Assembly (NCBI GenBank): GCA_016840065.1
Contig: JAEOTB010000054.1
Span: 16,483-80,482 of the forward strand
Direction: 5' to 3'
Length of the DNA stretch: 64,000 bases
Origin: Candidatus Hermodarchaeota archaeon
Lineage (GTDB): Archaea; Asgardarchaeota; Hermodarchaeia; Hermodarchaeales; Hermodarchaeaceae
Part shown: one piece after another, positions 10,046 to 18,290 of the stretch
How positions within the stretch are numbered: the first letter of the stretch is position 1
How the letters are laid out: every line of letters begins with the position of its first letter
Made by a program: the position numbers and the translations under genes
The notes under the pieces: generated by a model
Seen by the model: only the letters and a program-made list of their open reading frames with translations
Told to the model about the DNA's origin: nothing
The model's database searches: none

Positions 10046-11518
10046 ATGATGCTAGCCGGGTTGTTAGAAAGAGATAGTAAGCTCCGAAGCCTTGCTAATC
10101 CCCTCTTCTGGGGCCCCCTTCTAGCTATCATCGTTGTAAAACTTTGGGTCTTTCATCTCTCCATAGTTAGGTATATTGAGAGCCAAACAGTTTACTTTAG
10201 CTACGGATACTTTTACTTCGGAATGGATTTTGAGATTGTAGAACCTTATGGTGACTTCCAAGCATACTATATGAACTTTGTAGAGCAGTTTACGCAAGGA
10301 TATCTGCCATATACACCGGATTTGTACATGGTCGAAGAAAGCCAAGTCTATATTTATCCCCCCCTTTTTCTTTACATCATTACTGCGTTCTATTTCCTGC
10401 CCGTAGAATTGGGTTTTCCTGACTTGCTGCTGATGGGGCAGGACCTTCATTTTGCACGAGTTGGATTCAGTTTCATTTTCTTCGATATTGCCACCTGTAT
10501 CATTATCTACGGTGCAGCTAAGAAACTGACATCCAATCGAATTCTTCCTGCTACCGCAATGTTGTTGTTTGGTCTGAATCCCATCACCCTCTGGTGGGGT
10601 GACTACATTTGGATGAGTACACCCATCCATACCTTCTTTCTCATCCTGGGGTTCTACTTCATGTTAGATGGGCGGCTCCGTTGGGCTGCGTTTTGGGTTG
10701 CAATTGCTACGATGGTAAAACAGACCGCAGGACTTCTGCTTCCTCTTATACTCATGGTGGAGCTATCTCGTGGCTGGCGTCGTGTTCCCATCAGCCTTGG
10801 CATTATGGCTTTCGTGATCGTTACCCTCTCATTGCCCTATCTAGTTATCTATCCTGTGAATTATATCTCAGCTGTGGCTAGCGGAATGGGGGGTTACTGG
10901 ATGGAGTCCCTACCCCTTCAGACCTATCCTGTTCCTATCTCTGTTCTTGCCTGGTATCTGCCACCAGTTCTGAATAGCATTATCCTTTGGGCTGTGTATC
11001 TTGGTATACCATTTCTTGTTTCTCTCACAATGCTCTGGGTTATTGCGTATTTGGTCGAGGAGAAAACTGGTCGCCGTTATAGAGAACAAATCCTGGTGCT
11101 TTGTCTTCTTCTCTCCTTGGCATTGCATTCCTTCTTTTCCCGGGGAATCTACAAGTACTATCTTATTGCCTTGTTGCCCTTCCTTGTCCTCCTTATTCCT
11201 GCTCTTAGTGGCCCACTTGTTCCCCTTCGACAAACTAGGTTAATGGACTCGGTGTTTTCGCGGAGTCCTTTGCGGTTGCTTCCTATTAGGCTTCAGCATG
11301 CGGCCAGGTCTTTTCTTACGTTAGGACAGTCGGTTGTTAATCGTTTAGCGACTTGGGCTTTGCTACTTGTTTCTTTCGTGAGTATAGCCCTCTTCACGGT
11401 CCATCGTTTTGTTTCGCCTGCTATCCTACTTACGCTTTTTCTATGCTGTCTTCTAGGAGCTTGGTATCATTTCGATTGGAAATCCCGTTCAAAACCGACG
11501 AAGAAAAATGAAGGATAG
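10046..11518 (+). CDS. Multi-spanning GT-C-type glycosyltransferase
   Basis: A 490-residue integral membrane protein with about ten hydrophobic helices. An acidic motif in the first extracytoplasmic loop (EPYGDFQAYY), YPPLFLYIIT and MVKQTAGLLLPLIL are typical of GT-C mannosyltransferase-like enzymes, which use a dolichyl-phosphate sugar and act on the outer face of the membrane. The loop motif is comparable to DMNELL in the two related proteins at 25.5 and 27.3 kb, although sequence similarity to them is low. The gene is divergent from the coiled-coil gene, with a 99-bp gap. The likely substrate is a lipid-linked or protein-linked glycan; donor and acceptor cannot be read from sequence. Confidence 0.75.
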   Translation: MMLAGLLERDSKLRSLANPLFWGPLLAIIVVKLWVFHLSIVRYIESQTVYFSYGYFYFGMDFEIVEPYGDFQAYYMNFVEQFTQGYLPYTPDLYMVEESQVYIYPPLFLYIITAFYFLPVELGFPDLLLMGQDLHFARVGFSFIFFDIATCIIIYGAAKKLTSNRILPATAMLLFGLNPITLWWGDYIWMSTPIHTFFLILGFYFMLDGRLRWAAFWVAIATMVKQTAGLLLPLILMVELSRGWRRVPISLGIMAFVIVTLSLPYLVIYPVNYISAVASGMGGYWMESLPLQTYPVPISVLAWYLPPVLNSIILWAVYLGIPFLVSLTMLWVIAYLVEEKTGRRYREQILVLCLLLSLALHSFFSRGIYKYYLIALLPFLVLLIPALSGPLVPLRQTRLMDSVFSRSPLRLLPIRLQHAARSFLTLGQSVVNRLATWALLLVSFVSIALFTVHRFVSPAILLTLFLCCLLGAWYHFDWKSRSKPTKKNEG

Positions 11519-11597
11519 TTACTAGAAGCAGTCATATCATGAGCATCTGCTGCAAAACAAGTAATACGGTGCACGTTAAACGAACCCAGATACCAAC

Positions 11598-11885
11598 CTA
11601 GGCTCTAATTCGCTCTCCACAATGTGGACAGTAGGTTTCATCAGGTTCCAGACTGACTGTTTTTCCGCAGAATCTACATTCCATTACCAGGGACTGTTGA
11701 ACCCCAACTCGATCTGCCTCAAATGCAGTCTCCTGTTCTTCTTTAGATGTCTGAGAGCCCCAGAAAAAGATAGGCGGGAGAAGGAAGAAGATTAGGAAGG
11801 GGAACCCAGGGATGAGCAGCCAGAGAACCACCATTAGAAGTGTGAGAATCACACTGATTATGGATATCAGGTACCACCGTTTCAT
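11598..11885 (-). CDS. Small membrane protein with C-terminal zinc ribbon
   Basis: 95 residues. Residues about 8-45 form two closely spaced hydrophobic helices (ISVILTLLMVVLWLLIPGFP, then a second one), followed by a charged linker. The C-terminus has CRFCG and CPHCG, a treble-clef/rubredoxin-like zinc ribbon. The topology suggests a membrane anchor with a cytoplasmic zinc domain. It lies in a minus-strand group with the coiled-coil and peptidase genes behind it. No specific function can be assigned. Confidence 0.75.
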   Translation of the reverse strand: MKRWYLISIISVILTLLMVVLWLLIPGFPFLIFFLLPPIFFWGSQTSKEEQETAFEADRVGVQQSLVMECRFCGKTVSLEPDETYCPHCGERIRA

Positions 11886-11921
11886 TTCCTCAGTGAACTC
11901 CTTTGGGTGATTCCCAAGCCC

Positions 11922-12374
11922 TCATTTGGGATCAGGAACCTCGTCTAGGTGCTCTGTGATTCTATTGATAATGTAGTGGGAACGTCGGATTGCTGTAAGG
12001 GAGCCGAATTCGGCATAGTGTAGCTCATCGGAGGATAAGGTTTTTCCGCGTTTTCCCCTCAATTTTTCAAGGAAATCTTCGAGGTGGTGCTTTACCTCCC
12101 GGAGGGAGGAAATAGCTTCTGAGGATGCGCCTATTAGCAGTTGTGCGAGTTCCTTTGCTGGAGGAATTCCTGATGTATCAGAGAGTAGGTTGCGCACCTC
12201 CTTAAAATGGGATTTTATATTTTCGAGTACAACTCGTAGTTCTTCAGCTGTTCGCAGCATGGTCTCGAGTTCTTCTAGACTCTGAGAGGGGGATATTTTC
12301 TCAATTGCTTTCTCAAAGGGACTGAGGATTGTTTCGAGTTGGTTTTGTAATTTCAGGATTTTTGCACGGCTCAT
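11922..12374 (-). CDS. Helical coiled-coil protein, unknown
   Basis: 150 residues, almost entirely predicted alpha helix with heptad-like leucines (KILKLQNQLETILSPFEKAI, LEELETMLRTAEELRVVLEN). There is no signal peptide or membrane segment. It begins 14 bases after the stop of the peptidase gene at 12389-14377, so the two are probably co-transcribed, with the zinc-ribbon membrane protein following 36 bases later. It resembles a small structural or adaptor protein. I do not recognise the family. Confidence 0.7.
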   Translation of the reverse strand: MSRAKILKLQNQLETILSPFEKAIEKISPSQSLEELETMLRTAEELRVVLENIKSHFKEVRNLLSDTSGIPPAKELAQLLIGASSEAISSLREVKHHLEDFLEKLRGKRGKTLSSDELHYAEFGSLTAIRRSHYIINRITEHLDEVPDPK

Positions 12375-12388
12375 AACATCACCATAGT

Positions 12389-14377
12389 TCAGGTTTTTGT
12401 GGTTTTTTGTATTCTGACGAGTCTTAAGCCCTCAAGGAGATTTATTAATTTTAGTACTGCTTCTATGTTTGCTATGGTACCAAATTCAGCTTCTAGTACT
12501 ATTTGTATCTCAAAGAGGTTTCGGTCACCATCAATGAAGTTAGTTAGCTCCAAGAGGAACTCTGTGAATCGGGGTCTCTCTCTTTGACTCCTGAGCCATT
12601 CTGCTTCCTTTGGTGGGAGGGCTCTGTTTAGTTGGTATAATGAGAGGGGCCCAGTGAACTCTCTGTGAGGAATTATTTGTTGAGCTTCATTCTCTGGTTT
12701 TCGAAGGCGAAGTCTTGTAGGAGGTTTATAATCGAGTGATTCGCATCGTAGTTTTTCGAATTCGAGGAGCCGTTTTTCTTCAACCTCTTTCACTCGCTTA
12801 AGGTCGGCAATAAGGCTGTTGACGAATCGTTGAACCTTATCTTTTCTTGAGAGTTTAATAACGCTCTTTATTGCGAGTTCATCACAGCTCACAAGCCTCC
12901 TAATTTTTCTGATGCCCTTCCTGAGGGCTGTAAACATGGTGTATCCCTTTTGAGTTGAAAAGGCGCTGCGAATGGTCTCCTGACTTGTGTGGCTTAGCCG
13001 CTTAAGGGACCGAGCATAGACCTCGGTGGCGATGAAGGTAGCCTCCTCTTGCTCTGCGTTGGCTTGAAGGAGGGTACTCATTGCAACTGCATATGCAACG
13101 CGTTTTAATTGGGAGGCGTCGCACTTGTCCATCGAGTCCTCGCTAGAGTGATAGAAGGCATCAGGCCAGTGGTTCAGCATCGGACAAGGCACACCGATAG
13201 TGGAATCCACCAGCATCACATGATCGCTTCCTCCTCCAAAACCCATAACTTTGAACCGAAAGGGTTGACGACTTCCCCGAGGAGAGAGAAGTCGTGGCTC
13301 TTGAGAGGCTTCTTCTAATAGATACTCAAGTAGATCGTTTATATAACTAGGAATAGAATGGGGAGTACGATAAAGAATCAGAGAACCACCGCACCTTAGA
13401 GAGTCTTGGCCCACCATGTCGCAGTTTATTGCGCTTATGGTTCGTTTTGCTAGCTCTGGGTATTCATGGAGATAACAGATGGTTCCAAAAAACTCGGGGA
13501 CCCACATAAACCGGATTGTGCGAAGGGGTCGAGGAAGTCGACCCTGATTAATGAGCGAGCTTATCGTCCTAGCAATCTCCATTATTAAGGCGCTGCCACT
13601 AGCGTTGTCATTTGCGCTTGGACGCGGATGACAGAGGTGAGCTATGAGTAGTACCTCCTCCTCTGGGTACTTCTCACCCTCGATGACTGCAGTTAGAACT
13701 CTTTGTTCCCCTTTGTAGAGTTCAGCTTCAATCTTTGCATGTAACAATACTTCTTTCTCAGTTTCCACTAGTCTTCGGAGCCTCAATCCTGTCTTACCCG
13801 AGATAGAAAAGGCAAAGCCAATGTTCTTCACTTCATCTTTGACAGGCCAGAGTCCTTCATATTGTACAAGATCCGGGTGTAGAGTTCTTCGTTCTGTGGG
13901 AGGGAAGTGAACTGTTCCAAGGGCACCACGACGGAGAACTGCTTGCCGATGAACGTCCCGGGCACGACCATAGGAGAGCACGATCTTCCCTTCAACTTCA
14001 ACCTTCTGGTAATCTCGGTCATGGCTACCCTCCCCCACGTAAACGAGGGGAGCTTCTACATCTGTTCCCTGACTGTGCGCAACGACACTTACCGGCGTTT
14101 CCGAGAAACGTGTGAGGAGTTTCTGATGTGGGTGAATGAGACGGAGTTCGCCGCTTGTTACGCGCCAGCCCATGGGTGCTGTCCACTGCCAAGTTCTCGT
14201 GTATCCGTCTGCAGGGTAAACACTAATCCTAGTCGTGACACCAGGTAGAGGTTTCATCTGCTGCTCCACATATCGTATCGCTTCATGAAACCCTGGTGAA
14301 GCCTGGATCCTGTGAAATCGTGTTATTTCACTGATGAAATCCTTGGCAATCGACCCGGACAATTCTTCGATAAGCAC
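12389..14377 (-). CDS. M28-like metallo-aminopeptidase with PA-type insert and C-terminal winged helix
   Basis: 662 residues, GTG start. The zinc-peptidase core shows AHLCHPRPSANDNASG (ligands H and D), PEFFGT (E), NCDMVGQD (D) and FYHSSED (H), in the order expected for family M28 aminopeptidases. Between the N-terminal helices and the core lies a PA-like insert (about 100-220) with APLVYVGEG and EGKIVLSYGRA. The C-terminal ~100 residues (FIDGDRNLFEIQIVLEAEFG, then LLEGLRLVRI) look like a winged helix, as in the DUF4910-type peptidases of archaea. No signal peptide is visible, so the enzyme is probably cytoplasmic and trims peptides. A box A-like AAATATTTA is seen on the minus strand near 14430. 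The substrate is unknown. Confidence 0.8.
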   Translation of the reverse strand: MLIEELSGSIAKDFISEITRFHRIQASPGFHEAIRYVEQQMKPLPGVTTRISVYPADGYTRTWQWTAPMGWRVTSGELRLIHPHQKLLTRFSETPVSVVAHSQGTDVEAPLVYVGEGSHDRDYQKVEVEGKIVLSYGRARDVHRQAVLRRGALGTVHFPPTERRTLHPDLVQYEGLWPVKDEVKNIGFAFSISGKTGLRLRRLVETEKEVLLHAKIEAELYKGEQRVLTAVIEGEKYPEEEVLLIAHLCHPRPSANDNASGSALIMEIARTISSLINQGRLPRPLRTIRFMWVPEFFGTICYLHEYPELAKRTISAINCDMVGQDSLRCGGSLILYRTPHSIPSYINDLLEYLLEEASQEPRLLSPRGSRQPFRFKVMGFGGGSDHVMLVDSTIGVPCPMLNHWPDAFYHSSEDSMDKCDASQLKRVAYAVAMSTLLQANAEQEEATFIATEVYARSLKRLSHTSQETIRSAFSTQKGYTMFTALRKGIRKIRRLVSCDELAIKSVIKLSRKDKVQRFVNSLIADLKRVKEVEEKRLLEFEKLRCESLDYKPPTRLRLRKPENEAQQIIPHREFTGPLSLYQLNRALPPKEAEWLRSQRERPRFTEFLLELTNFIDGDRNLFEIQIVLEAEFGTIANIEAVLKLINLLEGLRLVRIQKTTKT

Positions 14378-14462
14378 ATTCCGATACTTGTTATGAAAAA
14401 TGGCAAGATGCCCTCCTGCTTTGGGTAAATATTTGTTTAGAATCCTTTTATTGTTGGTTAAC

Positions 14463-14471
14463 CTTTAAAAG
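14463..14471 (+). promoter_or_regulatory. Box A of the gelsolin-domain gene, probable leaderless start
   Basis: CTTTAAAAG sits 27-35 bases ahead of the GTG start at 14498, the spacing expected when an archaeal transcript begins at or just before the start codon. No Shine-Dalgarno sequence lies ahead of the GTG, which fits a leaderless mRNA. Confidence 0.55.
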
Positions 14472-14497
14472 CACATGAACTATACTCTGTTAAACAG

Positions 14498-15439
14498 GTG
14501 AGTGGCTTGTCAGCGAGCCTCCAATTACATGATGTCCAGGACACAGGCGAGATTCTAGAGATAAAGCCAAAGGGTGACATTAGGGACGAGCTCGCTGGTG
14601 ACCGAGTTCTCATAATTGTAAATCATGAGGACCGAAAGATATGGGTGTGGATGGGGGGACAGGCTCGCGTTCGCAGGAAATTTATTGGTGCCCGCCAAGC
14701 ACAAGCCATCCGTAGTCAGGTTGGCCTCACATACAAGGTTATATCTGTTGAAGCTGGCGATGAGTCAGGAGAATTTCTCACAGCAGTTGGTCTTAAGGCA
14801 CCCACAAAGGTTGAGAAACCTGAAGTTGTCACTGAGGTGGATATCCCCACCCGTCCAGCCTCTAAGCCAAAACCTGTAACTACCCCAAAACCCAAACCAA
14901 AGACAACCCCAAAACCCAAACCAAAGACAACACCCACCCCAACCCGTCCAGTTGCGACTACACCAGCACCTTCGAGCCAGCTAGGCCAAGAATATGAGGG
15001 GTTAGAGAAGGTTTTCCCGCTTAAGGAAACAGGCTTAACCTCACCAACAAAGTTGGACCGCATCATCAGCATCATTGAGAGTACTACACTACCACCAGGC
15101 TATGCACGTGAACTGGTTATCATTGGCCATGAGGTCTTTACAACTGTAGAACGTACAGTAGATCAGATGGGTAAGACAAAAACTACAATCCAACTAGAGC
15201 GCAGCCACACGTTACCCGAGGGCACATTTTTTGGCGGCGATTACACTCCACGAATCATCGTTGAAGCTGGACGGGTGCTTGCCACCGAGTTCTTAAAGAG
15301 AGTTAATAATGGAGACAGAACAAGTCTTCGTGACACAACTCAAGACGCTGGGGTTTCACAACTCCTTGACATTTTCCAAATCAGCACAGAAAAACCGAAG
15401 CCCCCAAAGCGGAAGAGAAAAGCTAAGGCAAAGCCATAA
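14498..15439 (+). CDS. Gelsolin-like domain protein
   Basis: 313 residues, GTG start. Residues about 15-100 match a single gelsolin domain: a beta strand DRVLIIVNHEDRKIWVWMGG, then RRKFIGARQAQAIRS as the long helix, then a second strand pair (YKVISVEAGDES, FLTAVG). In eukaryotes gelsolin repeats bind, cap and sever actin under calcium control, and Asgard gelsolins have been shown to act on actin. Residues about 110-165 are a Pro/Thr/Lys linker with a perfect 24-bp tandem repeat. The C-terminal domain (about 165-300; FPLKETGLTSPTKLDRIISI, ELVIIGHEVFTTVERTVDQM) is not one I recognise and ends in a Lys/Arg tail. It is followed after 97 bp by the zinc-ribbon gene on the same strand. A role in the archaeal actin skeleton is inferred. 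Confidence 0.75.
   Translation: MSGLSASLQLHDVQDTGEILEIKPKGDIRDELAGDRVLIIVNHEDRKIWVWMGGQARVRRKFIGARQAQAIRSQVGLTYKVISVEAGDESGEFLTAVGLKAPTKVEKPEVVTEVDIPTRPASKPKPVTTPKPKPKTTPKPKPKTTPTPTRPVATTPAPSSQLGQEYEGLEKVFPLKETGLTSPTKLDRIISIIESTTLPPGYARELVIIGHEVFTTVERTVDQMGKTKTTIQLERSHTLPEGTFFGGDYTPRIIVEAGRVLATEFLKRVNNGDRTSLRDTTQDAGVSQLLDIFQISTEKPKPPKRKRKAKAKP
14883..14930 (+). repeat. Perfect 24-bp tandem repeat, two copies
   Basis: Two identical adjacent 24-bp units (14883-14906 and 14907-14930) encode a repeated PKPKPKTT in the linker of the gelsolin-domain protein. A direct repeat of this kind can change copy number by slippage and so vary linker length between strains. Confidence 0.9.
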
Positions 15440-15536
15440 CCTCAAGCTCTTCGGCTCATTGGTTCCTTTTTGCAAAAATAGATAAAGGCGGGGTTCTTAG
15501 CTCAACTCGTCAAATAATTGGCGGAGTAAGAGAACA

Positions 15537-16793
15537 ATGAGTCGAAACTGCACGAAGTGTGGTGCAACTGTTCCTGGTATTGCAAAATTCTGCCGCGTCT
15601 GCGGTACAGCCATAAAGCCAAAGGTTAGCCCGAAACCGCGTAAGTGCCCTACCTGTAATGATATGGTTCCAGGAGGTCAGCGGAGTTGTCCAAAATGTGG
15701 CACCCGGCTCCCCCGCCCCAAAACCCCATCAGCCACTGGTGAAACAAAGACCTGTTCCAGCTGTGGCTATGATAAGATACCTGTTACGGGTAAATTCTGT
15801 ACCAAGTGTGGAATCTCCCTTTCTGAAGCTGCCCCCCCAGAAGAGGAGCCAGTAGAACCTGAGACTTCCACGGTTTCAGTAAGTGAAGGTGTGTGCCCAA
15901 AATGTGGCAAACCTACTAAACCGAGGGCAAAGTTCTGCACCGGCTGCGGTTCAAGCCTTTCAAACCCATCGTCCTCTACCGTTTCTGTTGTTGAGAAGGT
16001 CACGACTCCCCGGGTTGTATCTGGGTCTGAACCTTCCATTTCCTATGATCCCATCCCAGTTCCAGCAAAGGCTCTCAGTCAGCTTGTAGCAAGAGGAAAA
16101 CAACTGGCTCTAGAGAAGACGTACACGGGGAAGGAGGGTGACGAGAAGGTCATCAAGCGTATAAGCGAGGTAGAGAAGGATGGCGGTTTCCCATTAGAAG
16201 AGATTGTAGATACATACATCCAGGAAAGGGGAGAGCAGGAAAGACTGGAGATGCTTCTTGAGAATGGAGAGGTAACTGAAAGGGTCTACTCTCGACTATC
16301 AAAGGAGTACGATGAGAAACTCCTAGACCTTGAGGAGAAAATCAAGGACGGTAGAGCAACGCTTCTAGGTTATCTTACTAAGCTTAGAAGTGACCTTCAG
16401 GATGCGGAGGAAAAGCTAGAAACCATTGAAACCAAATCCCAGATTGATGACGATAAAACCCTAAAGGCAAAGCAGAAAAAACTCAAGAAGAAGATTCAGA
16501 AGCTTCAGCTAGCCATCTCTGCCGCGGTCCACATTCTTAACAAGGAGAGCGCCATAAGTGGTGGAACTCCTATCCGCTTTGAAATCTCGGAGGTAACTCT
16601 TGGAGAGGCAGCTACAGATATATCCGAATCCAGCGATAAAGACACTAGCACTACCTCACCACCTAAGGAAGATGAGAGTACTCCAGAAGAGAAACCAACC
16701 GAAGATATCGAAGGCGGGAAAATTTGCCCTCGATGTGGTGTGGTCACAGCACCTTCAGCGAAATACTGCACTAAATGTGGTCAGATAATCTGA
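15537..16793 (+). CDS. Protein with five zinc ribbons and a coiled coil
   Basis: 418 residues, ATG start with GGAGTAAGAG ahead of it. Four double-CxxC zinc ribbons lie in the first ~145 residues (CTKCG/CRVCG, CPTCN/CPKCG, CSSCG/CTKCG, CPKCG/CTGCG), and a fifth closes the protein (CPRCG/CTKCG). Between them, about residues 175-335 are charged helical coiled coil (ERLEMLLENGEVTERVYSRL, KLKKKIQKLQLAISAAVHIL). A short acidic Ser/Thr-rich stretch precedes the last ribbon. There are no membrane segments. Such arrays usually mediate protein or nucleic-acid contacts. It follows the gelsolin-domain gene on the same strand and may be linked to it in function, but has its own AT-rich leader (TTTGCAAAAATAG). 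Confidence 0.75.
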   Translation: MSRNCTKCGATVPGIAKFCRVCGTAIKPKVSPKPRKCPTCNDMVPGGQRSCPKCGTRLPRPKTPSATGETKTCSSCGYDKIPVTGKFCTKCGISLSEAAPPEEEPVEPETSTVSVSEGVCPKCGKPTKPRAKFCTGCGSSLSNPSSSTVSVVEKVTTPRVVSGSEPSISYDPIPVPAKALSQLVARGKQLALEKTYTGKEGDEKVIKRISEVEKDGGFPLEEIVDTYIQERGEQERLEMLLENGEVTERVYSRLSKEYDEKLLDLEEKIKDGRATLLGYLTKLRSDLQDAEEKLETIETKSQIDDDKTLKAKQKKLKKKIQKLQLAISAAVHILNKESAISGGTPIRFEISEVTLGEAATDISESSDKDTSTTSPPKEDESTPEEKPTEDIEGGKICPRCGVVTAPSAKYCTKCGQII

Positions 16794-16820
16794 TGAGCTG
16801 TCGCCTTGAACTGGGCCGCA

Positions 16821-17402
16821 TTAGATATTTCTAGTTTCTAGCGCATCGAAGAAAGCGTCAGTGAGTCCAGCTCTGTACCTGAATCCACCTGATTTTGATG
16901 CAAGAAGTAGTGGACGAATCTCCTTTTGTAGTTCATCACGTGTTCTGAGTTGGACATCAGAAATCTCAGTTGTGTCTTGTGTTTCTAGTTCTCCCCCCAC
17001 TGATTGAGCCAGAAAAACATAGGAGACCCAATCGATTGGGGAGTGACCTTTACAGTAGAAGGTGACATGGCATTCTAGGACCCATCTCTGAAGTTCTATG
17101 TCCAGTCCTGTCTCCTCTTTTCCTTCGCGGATGGCGGCCGCTTCGAGGCGCTCACCAGGGGATGCGCCTCCGGAGGGGGCGCGGAGAATCCCAGTCTTGG
17201 CGTAGAGGTGCTTCTCTATTACAACGTATTTGTCTTGGTGTAGGATGAATAGAGTAACATCATGATAGCGTCCCTGTTGGGTTGATTGGATTACTAGCTT
17301 GAATTCTTCTGGATTCATTTCAAAACAGAATTCAAGTCGTCGTGGTTTTCCAAAACGTGCTTCCAGGACATTGAGTTCTGCCTGAAAATCCTCATGAGCC
17401 AT
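16821..17402 (-). CDS. NUDIX hydrolase
   Basis: 193 residues. The NUDIX box is complete: G-x5-E-x7-R-E-x2-E-E-x-G, read in GGASPGERLEAAAIREGKEE followed by TGL. These enzymes cleave a nucleoside diphosphate linked to another moiety, using metal held by the box glutamates. The N-terminal ~60 residues (EARFGKPRRLEFCFEMNPEE) are an extension ahead of the core. The start ATG at 17402 lies just past the terminator hairpin of the upstream hsp20 gene, so it is probably transcribed on its own. The substrate cannot be read. Confidence 0.85.
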   Translation of the reverse strand: MAHEDFQAELNVLEARFGKPRRLEFCFEMNPEEFKLVIQSTQQGRYHDVTLFILHQDKYVVIEKHLYAKTGILRAPSGGASPGERLEAAAIREGKEETGLDIELQRWVLECHVTFYCKGHSPIDWVSYVFLAQSVGGELETQDTTEISDVQLRTRDELQKEIRPLLLASKSGGFRYRAGLTDAFFDALETRNI

Positions 17403-17437
17403 AGAAGAAGCCTCAGGGCAAGAATTTGATTCAACCT

Positions 17438-17497
17438 AAAAAAATGTTGGGAACAGCGAGAGGGAGGGCGGGTGAGGTTAGTTCCCGCCCTTCTCGC
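17438..17497 (-). terminator. Hairpin plus T-run terminator of the hsp20 gene
   Basis: On the minus strand, 34 bases after the hsp20 stop, a GC-rich hairpin (GCGAGAAGGGCGGG pairing with CCCGCCCTCCCTCTCGC, loop AACTAACCTCA, minor internal loop) is followed about 11 bases later by seven T residues (17438-17444 on the plus strand are A). The arrangement looks like an intrinsic terminator and would separate hsp20 from the NUDIX gene. Confidence 0.7.
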
Positions 17498-17530
17498 TTC
17501 TCAGGTCTTCTATCTCTGCTGATTATGGGA

Positions 17531-18136
17531 TTATAGGTGTTTAAGCTGGATTTCGATAACTCCGTTCTTGAATTGTTGTTCTTCGAGTTCTACTGGGACT
17601 GGCAGTTCGAGCTCACGGAAGGGATTACCGTTCACTTGGACAAAGATGCGTCTTCCCTTGACACTGGTTTGCACGTCTTCAGCGTTGGTTGCAGGCAATT
17701 CAAAGATCACTATGAAGCCGTTCTCCTTGTCGATGACATCGATTAGGTAGTTATCAGACTCTTTTAGCTGTGGATGGGGTAAGGGATTGGGTGTTGGATC
17801 AAGGGGCTTAGGATAGGGCTCTGCGGGTCTGGGTCGTGGCCTTTGTGGAGGTGCTTGGAGGCCAGGAGGAAGAACATGTTCTGCGATGGAGTCGTTGAAA
17901 TTCTGTTTATCTGTAGGTAGGTTGCTGAACTCTTTGGTTTCTACTCGTCCGTCGGGAGTTACGATTGTGGTTCGACCATAGACTATTGGGCCCCATGTGA
18001 TTGTTTTCCCGTGTTCGTCTTCTTTGATTTGGGGTTGGAGTTGCCTTGCTTGGCTAAGTCGACTGGATTGGAGCATGCTGAGGAGAGCTTGGAACTCTCG
18101 CTGTATCATCTTGTTGAATTCGTCTATTAGGCTCAT
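17531..18136 (-). CDS. Small heat-shock protein, Hsp20/alpha-crystallin family
   Basis: 201 residues from the ATG at 18136, which has GTGAGG five bases upstream; the frame also runs back to a TTG at 18163, but that lies inside the operator. The alpha-crystallin domain is C-terminal (about 125-201): DNYLIDVIDKENGFIVIFEL, VKGRRIFVQVNG, ELPVPVELEEQQFKNGVIEI. A Pro-rich linker (RPRPAEPYPKPLDPTPNPLP) separates it from a helical N-terminal arm. The usual C-terminal IxI tail is absent (ends IQLKHL). It holds unfolding proteins as an ATP-independent chaperone. The gene is divergent from an ArsR-type regulator, with CTAAC-N5-GTTAG operators between them, so heat-shock control is likely. Confidence 0.85.
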   Translation of the reverse strand: MSLIDEFNKMIQREFQALLSMLQSSRLSQARQLQPQIKEDEHGKTITWGPIVYGRTTIVTPDGRVETKEFSNLPTDKQNFNDSIAEHVLPPGLQAPPQRPRPRPAEPYPKPLDPTPNPLPHPQLKESDNYLIDVIDKENGFIVIFELPATNAEDVQTSVKGRRIFVQVNGNPFRELELPVPVELEEQQFKNGVIEIQLKHL

Positions 18137-18153
18137 TATTGCCTCACTCCATT

Positions 18154-18188
18154 TTACTAACAATTTGTGACTAACTCGTTGTTAGTAA
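18154..18188. promoter_or_regulatory. Heat-shock operator (CTAAC-N5-GTTAG) ahead of hsp20
   Basis: CTAAC-TCGTT-GTTAG lies at 18171-18185, an exact match to the palindrome CTAAC-N5-GTTAG reported for the heat-shock regulator HSR1 of Archaeoglobus fulgidus. A degenerate half-site pair CTAAC-AATTT-GTGAC lies 14 bases to the left (18157-18171). The outer arms TTACTAACAA (18154-18163) and TTGTTAGTAA (18179-18188) are also perfectly complementary. The site is 18-52 bases upstream of the hsp20 ATG and overlaps where RNA polymerase would load (minus-strand TATTATAGAG near 18190-18198), so binding should repress hsp20. Confidence 0.75.
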
Positions 18189-18233
18189 CTCTATAATATA
18201 AACTTTTTGTCCATTCTAGAGCAAACCACAACA

Positions 18234-18256
18234 TTTACTAACATAAAGTGAGTAAA
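18234..18256. promoter_or_regulatory. Second heat-shock operator ahead of the regulator gene
   Basis: TTTACTAAC-ATAAA-GTGAGTAAA is a near-perfect palindrome (one mismatch) with the core CTAAC-N5-GTGAG at 18238-18252. It lies 35 bases ahead of the regulator's ATG and would let the regulator control its own gene. Confidence 0.65.
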
Positions 18257-18290
18257 TAAACCAGCTAACCCATAAAAAGGAGCTGCATCA

